A DNA stretch of 64,000 nucleotides from UBA830 sp038146925 (GCA_038146925.1 JAYQSP010000005.1:1-64000); one strand, 5' to 3'. Positions 1-11,029 are shown, counted from the stretch's first letter. Made by a program: numbers and translations. Notes: generated by a model from the sequence alone, not told the origin.

Positions 1-304
1 CTAGCGGCAACTGTCTCTCTGCAAGACGGTTGCCGCAGAAAAACGCAGCTTCTGCGCCAATTTCAAGATGAAGCTGTTGACCTCGATCTAAGCCAATCTC
101 TCCAATATCTCTCTATACCGGCCAATTCTCTCTAAAGCTGTTGACCTTCAGTAAGTGGTACGGCGTTTTATGGCATTGATTGGGACCGGAAAATCCGTCT
201 CATAAAGCGCCTTAATTCGCACAAATTTTGGCTGCAAACTCCGACCCTAATCAGAGCCACGAATATGGCTCGCCGTCACTTGGGATTAAGAAAGCTTAGA
301 AACG
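1..304. other. Left edge, no gene recognised
   Basis: No convincing coding sequence is visible in either direction. The only structure seen is a short imperfect direct repeat around gctgttgacct, once near 72-85 and again near 135-148. The stretch could hold the promoter of the small membrane protein gene that follows, but no clear -35/-10 pair was identified. Confidence 0.4.
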
Positions 305-915
305 TTGGTTTTTATCTGGATTAAGCGGTTCGCTATCACGGCATTAATTTTAGTGATCTTGACCACGTTTGGCCTCTACCGCCTGAATAGCCTCAACGCG
401 ACACCAATTGAGGCCTCTAATTTTTCATGGGCCAATAAGGCGGAGATCTATGCCCTAGGGTTAATCAGTTCCGCCTTAGCTTATCCCATATATCCCGAAG
501 TGGCTCGAGAGCACCTAATGATCTACAGCGCTTTGATGAGGACCCGAAAGTCATAGAAGACGACTTCTTTCTCCGTTCCAAAGTGGTTCAGAGATCCCTG
601 AAAAAAGCTCAAGCAACCAATCAGCCCGTCAGACTGGCATGGCCAGCGAGTGCGTACCGCCTTTCCCTCGATAAGGACGAATACTGGGAGGCTCGTACGG
701 CTCTGGCCTTGAATGGTGGCTACGTGCGCGTTGATGGTGATCGAGCGGTCGCAAGAGTGAAAATCGCTTATCCACCGAAATCATTTGCTCCACTATTCAC
801 AATTTCAGGAATTGGAACCATCGGTGTTGAAGAAGGACTGTTTTGGCTTCTGCAGCAGGAAGGATGGTTTACTTCCGGATATGTCGAGTGGGTTGCGCCA
901 CGATCGTTCAAATAA
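305..915 (+). pseudogene. Frameshifted small membrane protein, unknown family
   Basis: Two open pieces belong together: a TTG-started N-terminal piece with one hydrophobic helix (about residues 8-25) in one frame up to about 535, then a C-terminal piece in another frame to the stop at 913-915. The second frame, read just upstream of the shift, gives DEDPKVIEDDFFLRSK, which continues naturally into the rest, so a single indel near 530-545 explains the break. The C-terminal part has alternating beta-like sequence and no motif I recognise. A TPR-like gene follows 11 bases downstream, so the two were probably one operon. It may be a decayed gene or a base-calling error. I do not recognise a function. 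Confidence 0.45.
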
Positions 916-926
916 AGAGATTTTAT

Positions 927-1149
927 ATGACCCGTTTTATTGCTTTTGCATGGATGCTTCTTGCCTTGACGTTTTCGACATCGTCGTTGGCCTCCACTCC
1001 TCTAGTGGACGGGTATGAGCTCAATTCGACTGATGAACACAGTGAGATCCAAAGAGCCAAGCAAGCGATTTTGATTGAAGACTATGATACGGCTTTGAGA
1101 ATTCTCAGCCCACTCGCCGAGAACGGCGACCCAGTTGCCCAGCTTATCG
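927..1149 (+). pseudogene. TPR/Sel1-like exported protein, 3' end replaced by IS6 debris
   Basis: The reading starts at ATG 927 with a signal peptide (MTRFIAFAWMLLALTFSTSS) and continues into a sequence with Sel1/TPR character, ending in YDTALRILSPLAENGDPVAQ. At about 1149 the reading runs into sequence that, on the minus strand, is the N-terminus of an IS6-family transposase, so the original C-terminus is lost. The open frame carries on meaninglessly to 1448 through the IS debris. Sel1/TPR proteins are usually periplasmic or cytoplasmic scaffolds; nothing here shows a partner. Truncation by insertion is directly visible; the Sel1/TPR assignment rests on about 25 residues and is tentative. 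Confidence 0.55.
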
Positions 1150-1328
1150 ATGCCGCGCTCGAACAAGATGTCTTCCACCTGGCGCAGCGAAAGTGGGTAC
1201 CGGATGTACATCATCACCGTGAGGCGAATGATCTCGGGCGACGAGTTGAAAGAACGGGAGGGGTTTCTCATCCGACGAGGCTACGGACTGGCCTTCCCAA
1301 CATCAAGGCGATTAGCTTTGACAATGCC
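1150..1328 (-). mobile_element. IS6-family remnant A (left end plus first ~40 codons)
   Basis: Read on the minus strand, this holds the left end of an IS6-like element (ggcattgtcaaagctaatcg, from about 1328) followed by the start of the transposase, with residues such as SPEIIRLTVMMYIRYPLSLR. It matches the intact element at 33.9 kb in the same order: terminal sequence, ~57-base spacer, ATG, then about 40 codons. It stops at gatcgat near 1149, where the truncated TPR-like gene begins. No catalytic residues remain, so it is dead. Confidence 0.7.
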
Positions 1329-1344
1329 GTCGAGCGTGATTACT

Positions 1345-1643
1345 CAGGGTCACGCGCGCTTCAGAAACTGAAGCGCCGCCTTGCGATCTCGCCGTTTTTG
1401 CAAAAACACCTGAGCAATGCACGGACGCCAGCCAGGTCTCACCGTTAAGCGGCGACGCGCCACCGTGGGTTTAGAACTCTGCGCCGTCGCCCGAACATCG
1501 GCCCGAACCGGTTCCACCAGAAACGGACCGTCTCGTGGCAGATATCGTCCGGCTCAAACAGCAGATCTTCAGGCCGTCAGCGACAGCGGATACCGACGTA
1601 CATCATTTGGCGAATAATTTCGGGCGAAGATTGGGGATTTCAT
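1345..1643 (-). mobile_element. IS6-family remnant B (degenerate)
   Basis: Minus-strand sequence from about 1643 down to about 1345 follows the intact IS6 transposase gene at 33951-34646 with internal deletions and substitutions. It has an ATG with a shortened start, then SLSLRQ-like and ETVRFWWNRFGPMF-like stretches, then the region corresponding to the cgagatcgcaaggcggcgct segment. It lies directly next to remnant A in the same orientation, so two partial copies are nested or tandem here. It is non-functional. Confidence 0.6.
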
Positions 1644-2265
1644 GAACGCGCAGACCGACAAAATGCCGTAGCGGTAAGCGGCGACGGCATGGGTAGGCTG
1701 CGCCGTCGCCGCTCTGCGGTCCGTGGGTCCTTAAGCATTTTTGATATTTCGATTGGTCAGAAGACAAAACTTTCTTGGGCTAAACTTTCACAGAGTACTG
1801 CCACTATCTCCACAAAGACAGCGTGACTGGTCATGAACAGCGAATATTGTCTGACAGCGCCAGCGCCGGCGGGCTTTTCGACAGGGTGCCCCCATGCCTC
1901 ACATCCGAGTTTAAATTCCAGCTCCGAAGAAAGTCAGAGCACCCCCCAAAGCACGCATCCCCACAGCAGAAGAGACACGGGTATACAAATCATCAAGGCA
2001 CGAAAGAAATTGACAGAATCCCCTCGATCTGTCAAGAAGTTACCGGGTCGGCTCCGACCCTTGGCGCGTGGGTATAAAGCACTGAGACCGGGGAGAATGG
2101 GGCCTGATGGTACAGATGCAAAATTTTACTGACCGCTGCTGCTGCGGCGATCAACAATTGCGCGTAGAGACCAACTTGAATGCTCTTTCGGTATTCTACT
2201 GGAACCCTAAAAAATAGTATCACTCCGCGAGAAGTTCAGAAGCACAGGGCACTTCATAACTATAA
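1644..2265. other. Intergenic stretch after IS6 debris, no gene recognised
   Basis: Short open frames exist on both strands but none has a credible start with ribosome binding site, recognisable motif or consistent amino-acid composition. The last ~60 bases before 2266 are AT-rich and may carry the promoter of the outer-membrane efflux gene. I see no further IS sequence beyond about 1643. Confidence 0.4.
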
Positions 2266-3634
2266 ATGAAAAAAATCAAAGAAAGGATCAAGTGTTTGGC
2301 GTGGATAATTACGGCTGTCTTTATTATGTCAATTTCCCTCTCGGTAACTGCCGGGGCTGCTGAAGAGAGTGGGGAAGAATTTCCCTCGGCTGAACCAAAT
2401 TTAACAGAAGATCTCTCAAAACTTCTCAGAGTTGATCATCGCATCATGGCCGCTAAAGCCTCGCTGCAGGCTGCCCGCTCCGGGAATGAGCAGGCCTTTT
2501 CTGTCTTTTTACCTAGAGTGAGCCTGAGCTCGGATGCGGGTAAAGAGGTTATCGATAGTCCATCTACCAGGTCATCAGGATTGGATGAGCAGAGAGAGAC
2601 CCGGGAGAAAGCCACTTTAACCATTACTCAGAATCTATTTTCCGGGGGAGCCAATACTGCATCCTATGATAGTTCTGGAAAGCAAGTCGATTTGGCTGAA
2701 CTTGGATTAGCAACCACTGAAAATTCGATTTTGTTAGAGGGGTTGATAGCGTATTTCTCGCTCGAGAGGGATAAAACCCTGTTTCGATCTGGCCTTCACG
2801 AGCGGAGGCTTTTACAAAAAAACAGCTCAAACTCGAGAATGAAAAGGTTGAAAAAGGAAAGGAATTGCCCTCGATGTTCTCCAGGCTAAAGGGCGTTTAC
2901 AGCTGGCCGCTCAGCGCCGAATCCAATTCCAAGGACAATTGGACGTTACAACCGCACAATTTACTCATTTGTTTCGTTTTCGTCCCGTTTTGCCTGTAGG
3001 CGCGGAAACAAAATTCGAGATGCCCGAGATACCAAAATCGCTCGATCAAGCCCTGACAGTTGCTCTCGAAAACAGTTCAGCTCTTGCGGCAGCGCAGGCA
3101 TCTGTTGACGTCACAAAAATAGGAATAGATAGCGCTGAGGCCGGTTTCTGGCCCAAGTTAGACCTCGAGGCCACCGTCAACTATGAGCGAGATGCGGGTG
3201 GGGTTAAGGGGATCCGAAGAGATTGGTCGGTCCTTCTAAAGGCAAGTTGGACATTATTCGACGGTTTTGGAACCTATCACGGTGCGCGTTCAGCCCGAAG
3301 CAACTACGCTGCCTCAATAAGCCAGTTTGATGCATCTAAACGGCAGGTAAAAACCGAGCTGATATCGAGTTTTCAGCGATTTAAGATTGCCGAGCAAAAT
3401 AAAGAGTTAATGGAAAACGGGCTTCGGATCGCCGAGGAAATTGTTTCGGCGCAGGAGAGAATGGAGAAGGCCGGAAAGGAAACAGCCATTAACACGCTAG
3501 ATGCTCAGAGCCAGCTAATAGATGCAAAAATTAACTATACGTCGGCATTCTATGACCATTTACTTGGCGGTTTTAGCGTTCTGAACAACATGGGCGTTTT
3601 AACTCCAGAAAACCTAGGTGTCGCAAAAAAATAA
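2266..3634 (+). pseudogene. TolC-family outer membrane efflux protein, frameshifted
   Basis: This would be the outer-membrane channel of a type I secretion system. The N-terminal piece (2266-2889) has a signal peptide ending around residue 31, then typical TolC/OEP sequence (ITQNLFSGGANTASYDSSGK). The C-terminal piece (in frame from about 2860 to 3634) has the second OEP repeat (KASWTLFDGFGTYHGARSAR). Between them the reading must change frame twice: near the A-run at 2815-2822 and again near 2855-2865, where GIALDVLQAKGRLQLAAQRR resumes. The whole would be a normal TolC length. The ABC exporter and HlyD adaptor downstream are intact, so this is either recent decay or homopolymer sequencing error. 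Confidence 0.75.
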
Positions 3635-3707
3635 GATTCCAAAGCACTCAGCATTTCAAAGCACTAAGCAGTGCAATATTCCAAACTCCAGATAAGCAGC
3701 ATGTAAA

Positions 3708-6700
3708 TTGGCAAGAGAAGCATCACAATCCGTGAATACGATGTCCGAAATGGGCATTACAAATGCTGCAGATCCCATATTTTTGGAGGTTACAGAGGCA
3801 TCACAAGTGGTCGTTCCTGATGCCTCTGCTTTGCTGAGGGGTTCGTATTCGCGACAAGGCCCTGACCTGCTGATTACTGGCGAAAATGGAGAACAAATAT
3901 TATAATTGGTTTCTTCTCAGAACCAAACCCGCCAGATTTATTTTCGGAGGGTGGGGCTCGAATTTCCGCCGAATTAGCGACTAAGCTCGCAGGGTCTGCA
4001 ACGTCGGCTCAGTATGCGCAATTGGGCCCGTCGGCCTCTCCTCAGCCGATAGGGTCGGTCAAGGTTCTATCTGGTGAGGTAAACGTCACCAGATCAGACG
4101 GTACGAGTATAAAATTAGGAGCAAACGATCCCATCTTCCAGGGCGATGTAATTCAAACATCGGCTGATGGAACAGTCGGACTGATCTTCAACGATAACAC
4201 CACAATCTCCCTTTCCGAGGGAGGCAGAATGGTGCTGGACGAGTTTGTGTATGATCCAGCAACAGAAACTGGAACTTCGAAGACATCATTTGTCCAAGGT
4301 GTTTTTTCCTTTGTCTCAGGGAAGATCGCCAAATCGGGCGACGACTCTATGATTGTTGAGACGCCCGTTGCATCGATAGGCATCAGAGGAACAACCGTTG
4401 CCGGGCGAGCGGCCCAAGAAGGTGAGCAAAATACTATAGCGCTTTTGAGCGATGCTGACGGTGGTGTCGGACAAATCACCATCGCTAACAGTGCCGGCGT
4501 GCAAACCCTCACGCAACCCGGTCAGGCTGTGACCCTGACTAGCTTTACTCAGCCACCGCCTCCCCCGGTTATCCTTCCAGTCCAGCAGATCCAGCAGCAA
4601 TTCGGTACGGCTATTCAGACACGGCCTCAGCAACGCACCAACGAGGAACAGCGGCGAGAGGAGCAACGGCAGGAACAGCAGGATACAGAGACAAATACGC
4701 CAACGCCCGAAGGCGAAGTTTCGCCGGAAGGCGAAGGAGAAGCGGCGCCGGAAGGTGAGGCTCCGCCGGAGGGCGAAGGAGAGGCACCGCCAGACGGAGA
4801 AGCGCCGCCGGAGGGGGGGAGAAGGAGAAGCACCGCCGGAAGGTGAGGCGCCGCCTGAGGGCGAGGGAGAAGCGCCGCCGGAGGGTGAGAAGCGCCGCCG
4901 GAGGGCGAAGGAGAGGCGCCGCCAGACGGAGAAGCGCCGCCAGAGGGCGAAGGAGAAGCGGCGCCGGAAGGTGAGGCACCGCCGGAGGGCGAGGGTGAGG
5001 CGCCGCCAGACGGAGAAGCACCGCCGGAAGGCGAGGGTGAAGCACCGCCTCCCGGCGAGGGTGAGGCACCGCCTCCCGGCGAGGGTGAAGCCCGCCTCCC
5101 GGCGAGGGTGAGGCACCGCCTCCCGGTGAGGGTGAAGCCCCGCCTCCCGGCGAGGGTGAGGCCCCGCCTCCCGGCGAGGGTGAAGCCCCGCCTCCCGGCG
5201 AGGGTGAGGCCCCGCCTCCCGGCGAGGGTGGAGCACCGCCGCTTGGCGGCGGAGAAGCGCCGCCCCTGGGAGGGCGAGGCACCACCTCCCGGCGAGGGTG
5301 GAGCACCGCCGCCGGCGGCGAAGCGCCGCCTCCCGGTGAGGGTGAGGCACCCACCTCCCGGGGAGGGCGAATTTCCACCCGGCGCACCACCTCCCGGGGA
5401 GGGCGAACTTCCGCCCGGCGCTCCACCTCCCGGGAGGGCGGAATTTCCACCCGGCGCTCCACCTCCGGGGGAGGGCGAACTTCCGACTGGCGGCACACCA
5501 CCGCCGTTTGGTGGAGGGCCGGCCCCAGTTGGAGAGTTACCCGTGGGCGGCGAACCACCGCCTGGCAGTGAACCACCGCCTGGCGGCGAACCACCGCCGT
5601 TTGGTGGCACACCACCGCCGTTTGGTGGCCACCGCCGTCAGTTGGAGAAGTTACCCGTGGGCGGCGAACCACCCTCTGGCACTGTACCCCGTGGGGTCCT
5701 ACGCCGCCGTCGGACTCTTCTTTTCCAGACAAGTTTTCCGACCTATTTAATCCCTGGGCCGGTCCAATCGCTGCCGGTCCTGATCCGGTGCGCACTATCT
5801 TTATCGGGTTTGTGCCCATCGTTGGAATTCCTGATCCTATCTTTTTTTGAACCTGACCCCGGTTTTTTGGTGGAGGAGCCAGATCGTTTTATCGACCCGA
5901 CCAATAACGCGCCGACGATAACCACGACGGCGATCACTTCGGCTAGCGAGGATCCGGTTACAGCTGCACCTTTAGCGTCCTGATTTGACTTGGGGTCAGT
6001 TTACGCTCTCGGCGACGACTATCCCATCTTGGCTGAGCTTCGATACGGACTGGTGTTCTCTGGGGACGCCGGTTAACGCCGATGTCGGGATCATTCTGTT
6101 GTCCTCACCAGCGGATACGAACGGTGCGGTTAGCGAGCAAAGCTTCACGGTAACGGTTGCCAACGTCAATGACGCGCCGACGATAACCACGTCGGCGATC
6201 ACTTCGGCTTCGGATCCCTTACAGCGACACCTTTAGCGCATCTGATGTCCATATTGTTGAACCTGACGCTCTCGGCGACGTTTTTCCCATCTTGGGAAGC
6301 TTCGATACGGATCGTTTTATCGGGGACGCCGGTTACCGCCGATGTCGGGGATCATTCTGTTGTCCTCACGGCAACGGATACGAGCGGTTCAGTTAGCGAG
6401 CAAAGTGGTAACGGTTGCCGTTGCCAGTGAGATATTCTTGCTCGGTGATTTTATCGAACTCGGTATTGCTGAACAGGGCTCCTTGGGTACTGAAGGGCTA
6501 TCCAAGAGTGGTGCGTCCACGTCAAACGCACTATCCGTGATCTTCGACACTCGGGGCTTTGCGGCGGCACCCCAGCCGGAAGATCAGGTGACTTTTTTTC
6601 CTCCCGGCTCACCAGTAGAAGGTTACGTGATCGGTCTGCAACTTCCTGGCGGAGCTCCCAAAATTTTGTCAGGATCGGGGTTCCTCTTTAAATCAAATTA

Positions 6701-7997
6701 ATGCGGCCACGATAGAAACCTCTACTGGTTCGACATTAAGCGCAGAAACAACCGCGACTTTCTCGGCAGGTTCTTCCAGCGGCATTTTTCAAACAGATCA
6801 TATCATTTGATCAGAATGACAGTTTCTTCAAAACGACGATAACTATCGAAAACAGTGGATCGGTTTTGTTGGAAGACGTAAGGTATATGAGGACGATGGA
6901 TCCCGATCAGGATCAGGAGACTTTTGGTACGTTTCAAACACAAAACGACGTTTTATCCCAACCAAGTGGGAACAATGTTACCGCTATTGCACAAGCGAAA
7001 GGCCCAACATCACAAAATACTGTAAACCTAATCTCCACTGATGGATCAGCCCGCGCCTCAAACTTTGGATTTTCAATACTGATGCGTTTGCGTCCTCTGC
7101 CTTTGACTCACCGGTCGATCAAAACGGTGATCAGGTAGATCAGGCGATCACGCTGACGATAGATTTTGGCGACATCGCGATAGGCCTCTGTCACAAAAAC
7201 TTTCGTTACTTCATTTCCAGAAATGGCACATCGATCGAATAGCGCCGCCAATGACATGGTCGTCGGGACCGACAACTCGGATACTATTTCCACTGGTGAT
7301 GGTGACGATACCGTATTTTTGATCTTGGGGGTAATGATGAAGTCGCTACCGGTGATGGGAACGATACAATCATAGCTGGTTCTGGTAGCGATAACTATCA
7401 GGTCGAGGGCGGGTTTGATACTCTTGATTATCGAAACTCTAACGCCATCACGGCGGACTTTTAGGTCGCGTCAAGTCACGATCTGCAGGGACAGCCGAGG
7501 TAGACACGTTTTTGGGGATAGAGGGAATAACAGGTTCTTCGTCGTGGCGACACTATCACTGGTTCTGCTAATGCGGAGACCTTTACTGGTCGTGAGGGTG
7601 CTGACAGCCTCAAGGAGGAGGTGGAGCCGACATTTTTGCATATGTTGCTCCTTTAGATGGGGACGTGAGGACTGTGAACGGTGCCGTTGCATCCAAAGGC
7701 GGAGACAATATATCCGATTTCTTGTCTGGCACGGACAAAATAAGCATTTCGAAGGCCGGGTTTGACTTCACCTCCGTCACAGATGGAGTCAATTTCGAGG
7801 TGATTAACGCTGGTTACGACGGCACTAACAGCACTTTGGGAGAGTTTTCCTCATCGAATCCCGTGCTTATCTATTCTCAGTCGGATGCGGCGCTCATTTA
7901 TGATGATAATGGGTCATCTGCCGGTTACACAATTTTGCTCAACCACCAGAATTCTGCTTCAAATGATATAGTCGCGACCGATATCGTGCTTGTATAG
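3708..7997 (+). pseudogene. FecR/cadherin-like/RTX type I secreted protein, many frameshifts
   Basis: This looks like the large surface or secreted substrate of the adjacent type I secretion system. Pieces in order are: an N-terminal segment typical of T1SS adhesins (VVVPDASALLRGSYSRQGPD, then ISAELATKLAGS after a frameshift near 3897-3902); a FecR-type domain (about 4045-4560, with GDVIQTSADGTVGLIFNDNT and PVASIGIRGTTVAG); a Glu/Gln-rich linker; a long Gly-Glu-Pro repeat region (about 4700-5690); at least two cadherin-like/Ig-like repeats beginning NNAPTIT or NDAPTIT (about 5900-6430); then RTX-type glycine/aspartate repeats (GDGDDTVF, about 7290-7420) and a typical C-terminal secretion end to 7997. 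Indels break the frame repeatedly, for example in the G-run at 4811-4818 and in a 23-base repeat unit at 5086-5108. As given, it cannot make a full product. Confidence 0.7.
4700..5690 (+). repeat. Gly-Glu-Pro coding tandem repeats (24-base unit)
   Basis: The best-kept part (about 5036-5230) is a tandem array of a 24-base unit of the form gaggcaccgcctcccggcga + gggt, coding the octapeptide GEAPPPGE. Earlier units code PPEGEGEA and PPDGEA variants; later ones drift to PPPGEGELPPGA and PPPFGG. One unit near 5086-5108 has 23 bases, which shifts the frame inside the array. The region creates very long open frames on the opposite strand that are only shadows of the repeat. It probably forms an extended stalk in the secreted protein. 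Confidence 0.8.
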
Positions 7998-8005
7998 AGG
8001 TCGTG

Positions 8006-9712
8006 ATGCTCGGATTACCCGCGTGGCTTGTCTCGACCGTCAAATTATCCAATCGCGATCTAATCCGGCTAATAACGTATTCTCTTTTCATCAATATTCT
8101 TGCGCTAGCAACCCCGATTTTCGTTCTACAAGTCTACGATCGGGTCGTTTTTCAGGCTGGCCTTGAAACATTAAAGGCCCTCGCATTGGGGGTGTTTATC
8201 GCGCTTATTTTTGATTTTACTCTCCGACAGGCGCGTAGTCGTCTATTGCAGTTTATATCTCTGAAAATCGATGGCCGCCTCGGAGATACTGTTTTTGATC
8301 GGTTCTCCGGACTTAACCTCGAAGACCTAGAAAAAAAGCCCGCCTGGTTCTGGCAAAATATTTTTCGTGATGTTGCCCAGGTTCGTAACTTTATCGGAGG
8401 AGGTACTATAATAATTTTCATTGATATTCCTTTCTCCATTATTTTTATTTCAATAATTTACCTTATAGCCCCGCCATTGATTTGGATTTTTATTTTTTCG
8501 GTAGCGATTTTTACAATTCTTGCTTGGTTGGCTTTTAAAATCGCTCGTGCAGCAACTTCAGCGGAACAAGGATCGCGTGCAGAAGTAGAAAACTTGATAA
8601 TCGAAATTGTCTCCAATCGGGCTACGGTTAAATCCCTCAACATCGCCAAACATCTAAAGACTGTTTGGTTGGAAAAGCACTCCCAAACGATGGAGAGATC
8701 TCTCCAACGGGGTCGCTCGGCGGACTTATTCGCGAACGTAAATGTCGTTTTGACGATGGGCGTTACCGTCGCGTTAACATCCTTTGGTGCTGTTGCAGTA
8801 CTGGAGCAGACGATGACGATTGGATCGCTCATTGCTGCTAATATGCTGGCAACAAGGGTGATACAGCCTCTAAGCCAACTTTCCCTGGCCTGGAGAACGC
8901 TCAATCAGTTCCGAGGCTCCAGAGACAGGCTCGGCAATCTTGTTCTCGAAACTGATTTGCTCCGCAAGGAAGTCGTTGGCTTTAGTCCGTTGAAAGCCAA
9001 GGTAGAGTTAGAGGGGTTGCACTTCTCATACGAGGCAGAAAAAAAGATTTTTGAAGGCATATCTTTGAAATTTGAGCCGGCGAGAATTCATGCAATTGTC
9101 GGTAACAATGGTTCGGGTAAGTCGACCCTCCTGAAGCTCATGCTAGACCTTTACTCCCCTCAGGCCGGAAAGGTGCTTTGGGACGGGGCTGATATTCGTC
9201 AGTTCAACCCAAGCCAAATCGCCAACTGGTGCGGATATGTTCCCCAGGAATGCACACTTTTTACGGGAAGCATCAGGGACAATATTGCCGGCTTCAGGGA
9301 CAATGTCTCAGACGAAGAAGTCATAAATGTTGCCCGAGCATTGGGCCTTCATGACGACTTATCCGATCTGCCATCCGGATACGGAACGAAAATCGGCGAA
9401 AACGGCCGAATCTTGTCGGTCGGGCAGCGACAGAAAATAGCAATTGCAAGAGGGTTAGCCACGAGTCCGAAGGTGATTATGCTTGACGAACCAACCTCGA
9501 ACTTAGACCAACGCTCCGAACACCTTTTAATTGGTGCGCTCAAGGAAAAGGCCAATCGTAATTCATCAGCTGTTGTAATTGTGACGCACAGTCCAGCGAT
9601 TTTGGCAAATGTCGACGATATCACTCTTTTAGGCGCTGGCAAGATACAGCTAAGCGGACCGAGAGAAGATGTGCTGCCCAAAATCACTAGGCCCATCGCT
9701 GCAGACAATTAA
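8006..9712 (+). CDS. Type I secretion ABC transporter (permease-ATPase)
   Basis: This inner-membrane exporter ATPase drives type I secretion of the upstream RTX-type protein. The N-terminal part (about residues 1-300) is hydrophobic with several membrane helices and resembles the ABC exporter transmembrane domain of the PrtD/LapB group; no C39 peptidase domain is present. The ATPase domain (about 330-560) has Walker A GNNGSGKST, signature LSVGQRQ, Walker B VIMLDEP and an H-loop histidine in VIVTHSP. The start is GTG 8003 or ATG 8006; ATG is preferred. It begins 8 bases after the RTX gene stop and is followed 9 bases later by the HlyD-type adaptor, an operon layout usual for these systems. About 568 residues, normal length. 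Confidence 0.9.
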   Translation: MLGLPAWLVSTVKLSNRDLIRLITYSLFINILALATPIFVLQVYDRVVFQAGLETLKALALGVFIALIFDFTLRQARSRLLQFISLKIDGRLGDTVFDRFSGLNLEDLEKKPAWFWQNIFRDVAQVRNFIGGGTIIIFIDIPFSIIFISIIYLIAPPLIWIFIFSVAIFTILAWLAFKIARAATSAEQGSRAEVENLIIEIVSNRATVKSLNIAKHLKTVWLEKHSQTMERSLQRGRSADLFANVNVVLTMGVTVALTSFGAVAVLEQTMTIGSLIAANMLATRVIQPLSQLSLAWRTLNQFRGSRDRLGNLVLETDLLRKEVVGFSPLKAKVELEGLHFSYEAEKKIFEGISLKFEPARIHAIVGNNGSGKSTLLKLMLDLYSPQAGKVLWDGADIRQFNPSQIANWCGYVPQECTLFTGSIRDNIAGFRDNVSDEEVINVARALGLHDDLSDLPSGYGTKIGENGRILSVGQRQKIAIARGLATSPKVIMLDEPTSNLDQRSEHLLIGALKEKANRNSSAVVIVTHSPAILANVDDITLLGAGKIQLSGPREDVLPKITRPIAADN

Positions 9713-9721
9713 ATTCATCCA

Positions 9722-11029
9722 ATGAACAAAGAGACAGAGAATTCCCCGGTAGAGAGTTTGCTGGATAAGTATCGCCCAACGCATGGTTCGTATTTGCCGA
9801 TCTTGGTTATTCTGCTGCTTGTGTCGACTTTTTCGTGGATGTTTGTGAGCGAACTTGACGAAGTGGCTGTAGCAACCGGGCAGGTAGTTCCTCAGGGGCA
9901 AGTCAAATTGATCCAGCACCTAGAAGGAGGAATTGTCACGGAAATCCTGGCCAAAGAGGGGCAAAAAGTAGGCAAGGGTGAGCGCCTAATGCAACTCCGC
10001 CTTGGCGCTGACAGGGTTAGATCCTCTGAAATTGAGCTGCAAGCAGCGGGTCTTGAAATCAAACGTGACCGACTTCAGGCGGAACTCGACAAACAGCGTT
10101 TCTCCCTTCCAAAGAACGTCGATGCTAAAATTCGAAAAATTTTCCAAAAAGAAATTTTGACTTTTGACAATCGTAAACGACAAGTAAACGGGTCTATTAA
10201 GATCCTAGAAGCCAATGCACGACAAAAAATTCTAGAAATTAAAGAGTTAGAGAGCAGAATTAAGGGCCGTGAAACCAGTTTGAAATTAGCACTTAAACGG
10301 CTTCAGATTGCTGAGAGCCTTGAGAAAGCCAATCTCTCTACGAAAATGGAGGTTTTGGATCTCGAGAACGAATACGCACAGTTAAAGTCTGAGATCTCAG
10401 AATTGCAGACGTCTCTTCAGAGAGCAAAAGAGGCACATACAGAAGCTAGACAGCGTGCTACTTCTCTTACTTTGGATTTTAATAGGGAGGTGTCAGAGGA
10501 GCTTGGCCGCGTTGAAACAGCCCTAGCTCAGACAGAAGAGCAGCTGAGAACTGCCTCTGAACTTGTTAATCAAACAGCTTTGTACAGTCCGATTGAAGGC
10601 ATCGTAAAAAACCTTCGTCAGCACACCATAGGTGGCGTTGTTCAACCCGGTGAGGCGATTATGGAGGTTGTTCCCGCGCGAGATACCCTGGTCGTTGAAA
10701 CGAAATTATCACCGATCGACGTGGGTTATGTCAGGGTAGGTCAGAAAGCCGACGTCAAAATTCTGACTTATGACTTCCTGAGATATGGCTCTCTTCCGGG
10801 TCTAGTCAAAAACGTAGCAGCCGATACATCCACGGATTTAAGTGGCGATCCATACTTCCGTGTAGAAATAGAAACTGAGAGAAATTATCTCGGAAAAGAC
10901 CCGGGGTCACTGCCGATTACCCCAGGAATGCAGGCGGAAATTAATATAAAAACGGGTACAAGATCTGTATTCAACTTTCTTATCTCTCCGGTGCTAAAAA
11001 CATGGCACGCCGCGTTCAAGGAACGTTAA
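9722..11029 (+). CDS. HlyD-family type I secretion membrane fusion protein
   Basis: This periplasmic adaptor links the ABC exporter to the TolC-like channel. A short cytoplasmic N-terminus is followed by one membrane helix (about residues 22-42), then a biotinyl-lipoyl-like segment (VKLIQHLEGGIVTEILAKEG). Next comes a long charged coiled-coil hairpin (about 95-280) and the beta-barrel/HlyD signature (SPIEGIVKNL through PGEAIMEVVP). About 435 residues, the usual size. It follows the ABC exporter by 9 bases. The frame is intact, unlike the TolC-like and substrate genes. Confidence 0.92.
   Translation: MNKETENSPVESLLDKYRPTHGSYLPILVILLLVSTFSWMFVSELDEVAVATGQVVPQGQVKLIQHLEGGIVTEILAKEGQKVGKGERLMQLRLGADRVRSSEIELQAAGLEIKRDRLQAELDKQRFSLPKNVDAKIRKIFQKEILTFDNRKRQVNGSIKILEANARQKILEIKELESRIKGRETSLKLALKRLQIAESLEKANLSTKMEVLDLENEYAQLKSEISELQTSLQRAKEAHTEARQRATSLTLDFNREVSEELGRVETALAQTEEQLRTASELVNQTALYSPIEGIVKNLRQHTIGGVVQPGEAIMEVVPARDTLVVETKLSPIDVGYVRVGQKADVKILTYDFLRYGSLPGLVKNVAADTSTDLSGDPYFRVEIETERNYLGKDPGSLPITPGMQAEINIKTGTRSVFNFLISPVLKTWHAAFKER

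Noticed and set aside
5036..5230. CRISPR-like array
   Set aside because: The units are contiguous 24-base coding repeats without unique spacers.
4316..5819. Very long minus-strand open frames across the Gly-Glu-Pro repeat
   Set aside because: They are produced by the GC-rich periodic repeat of the plus-strand gene; their proteins are low-complexity and have no start signals.
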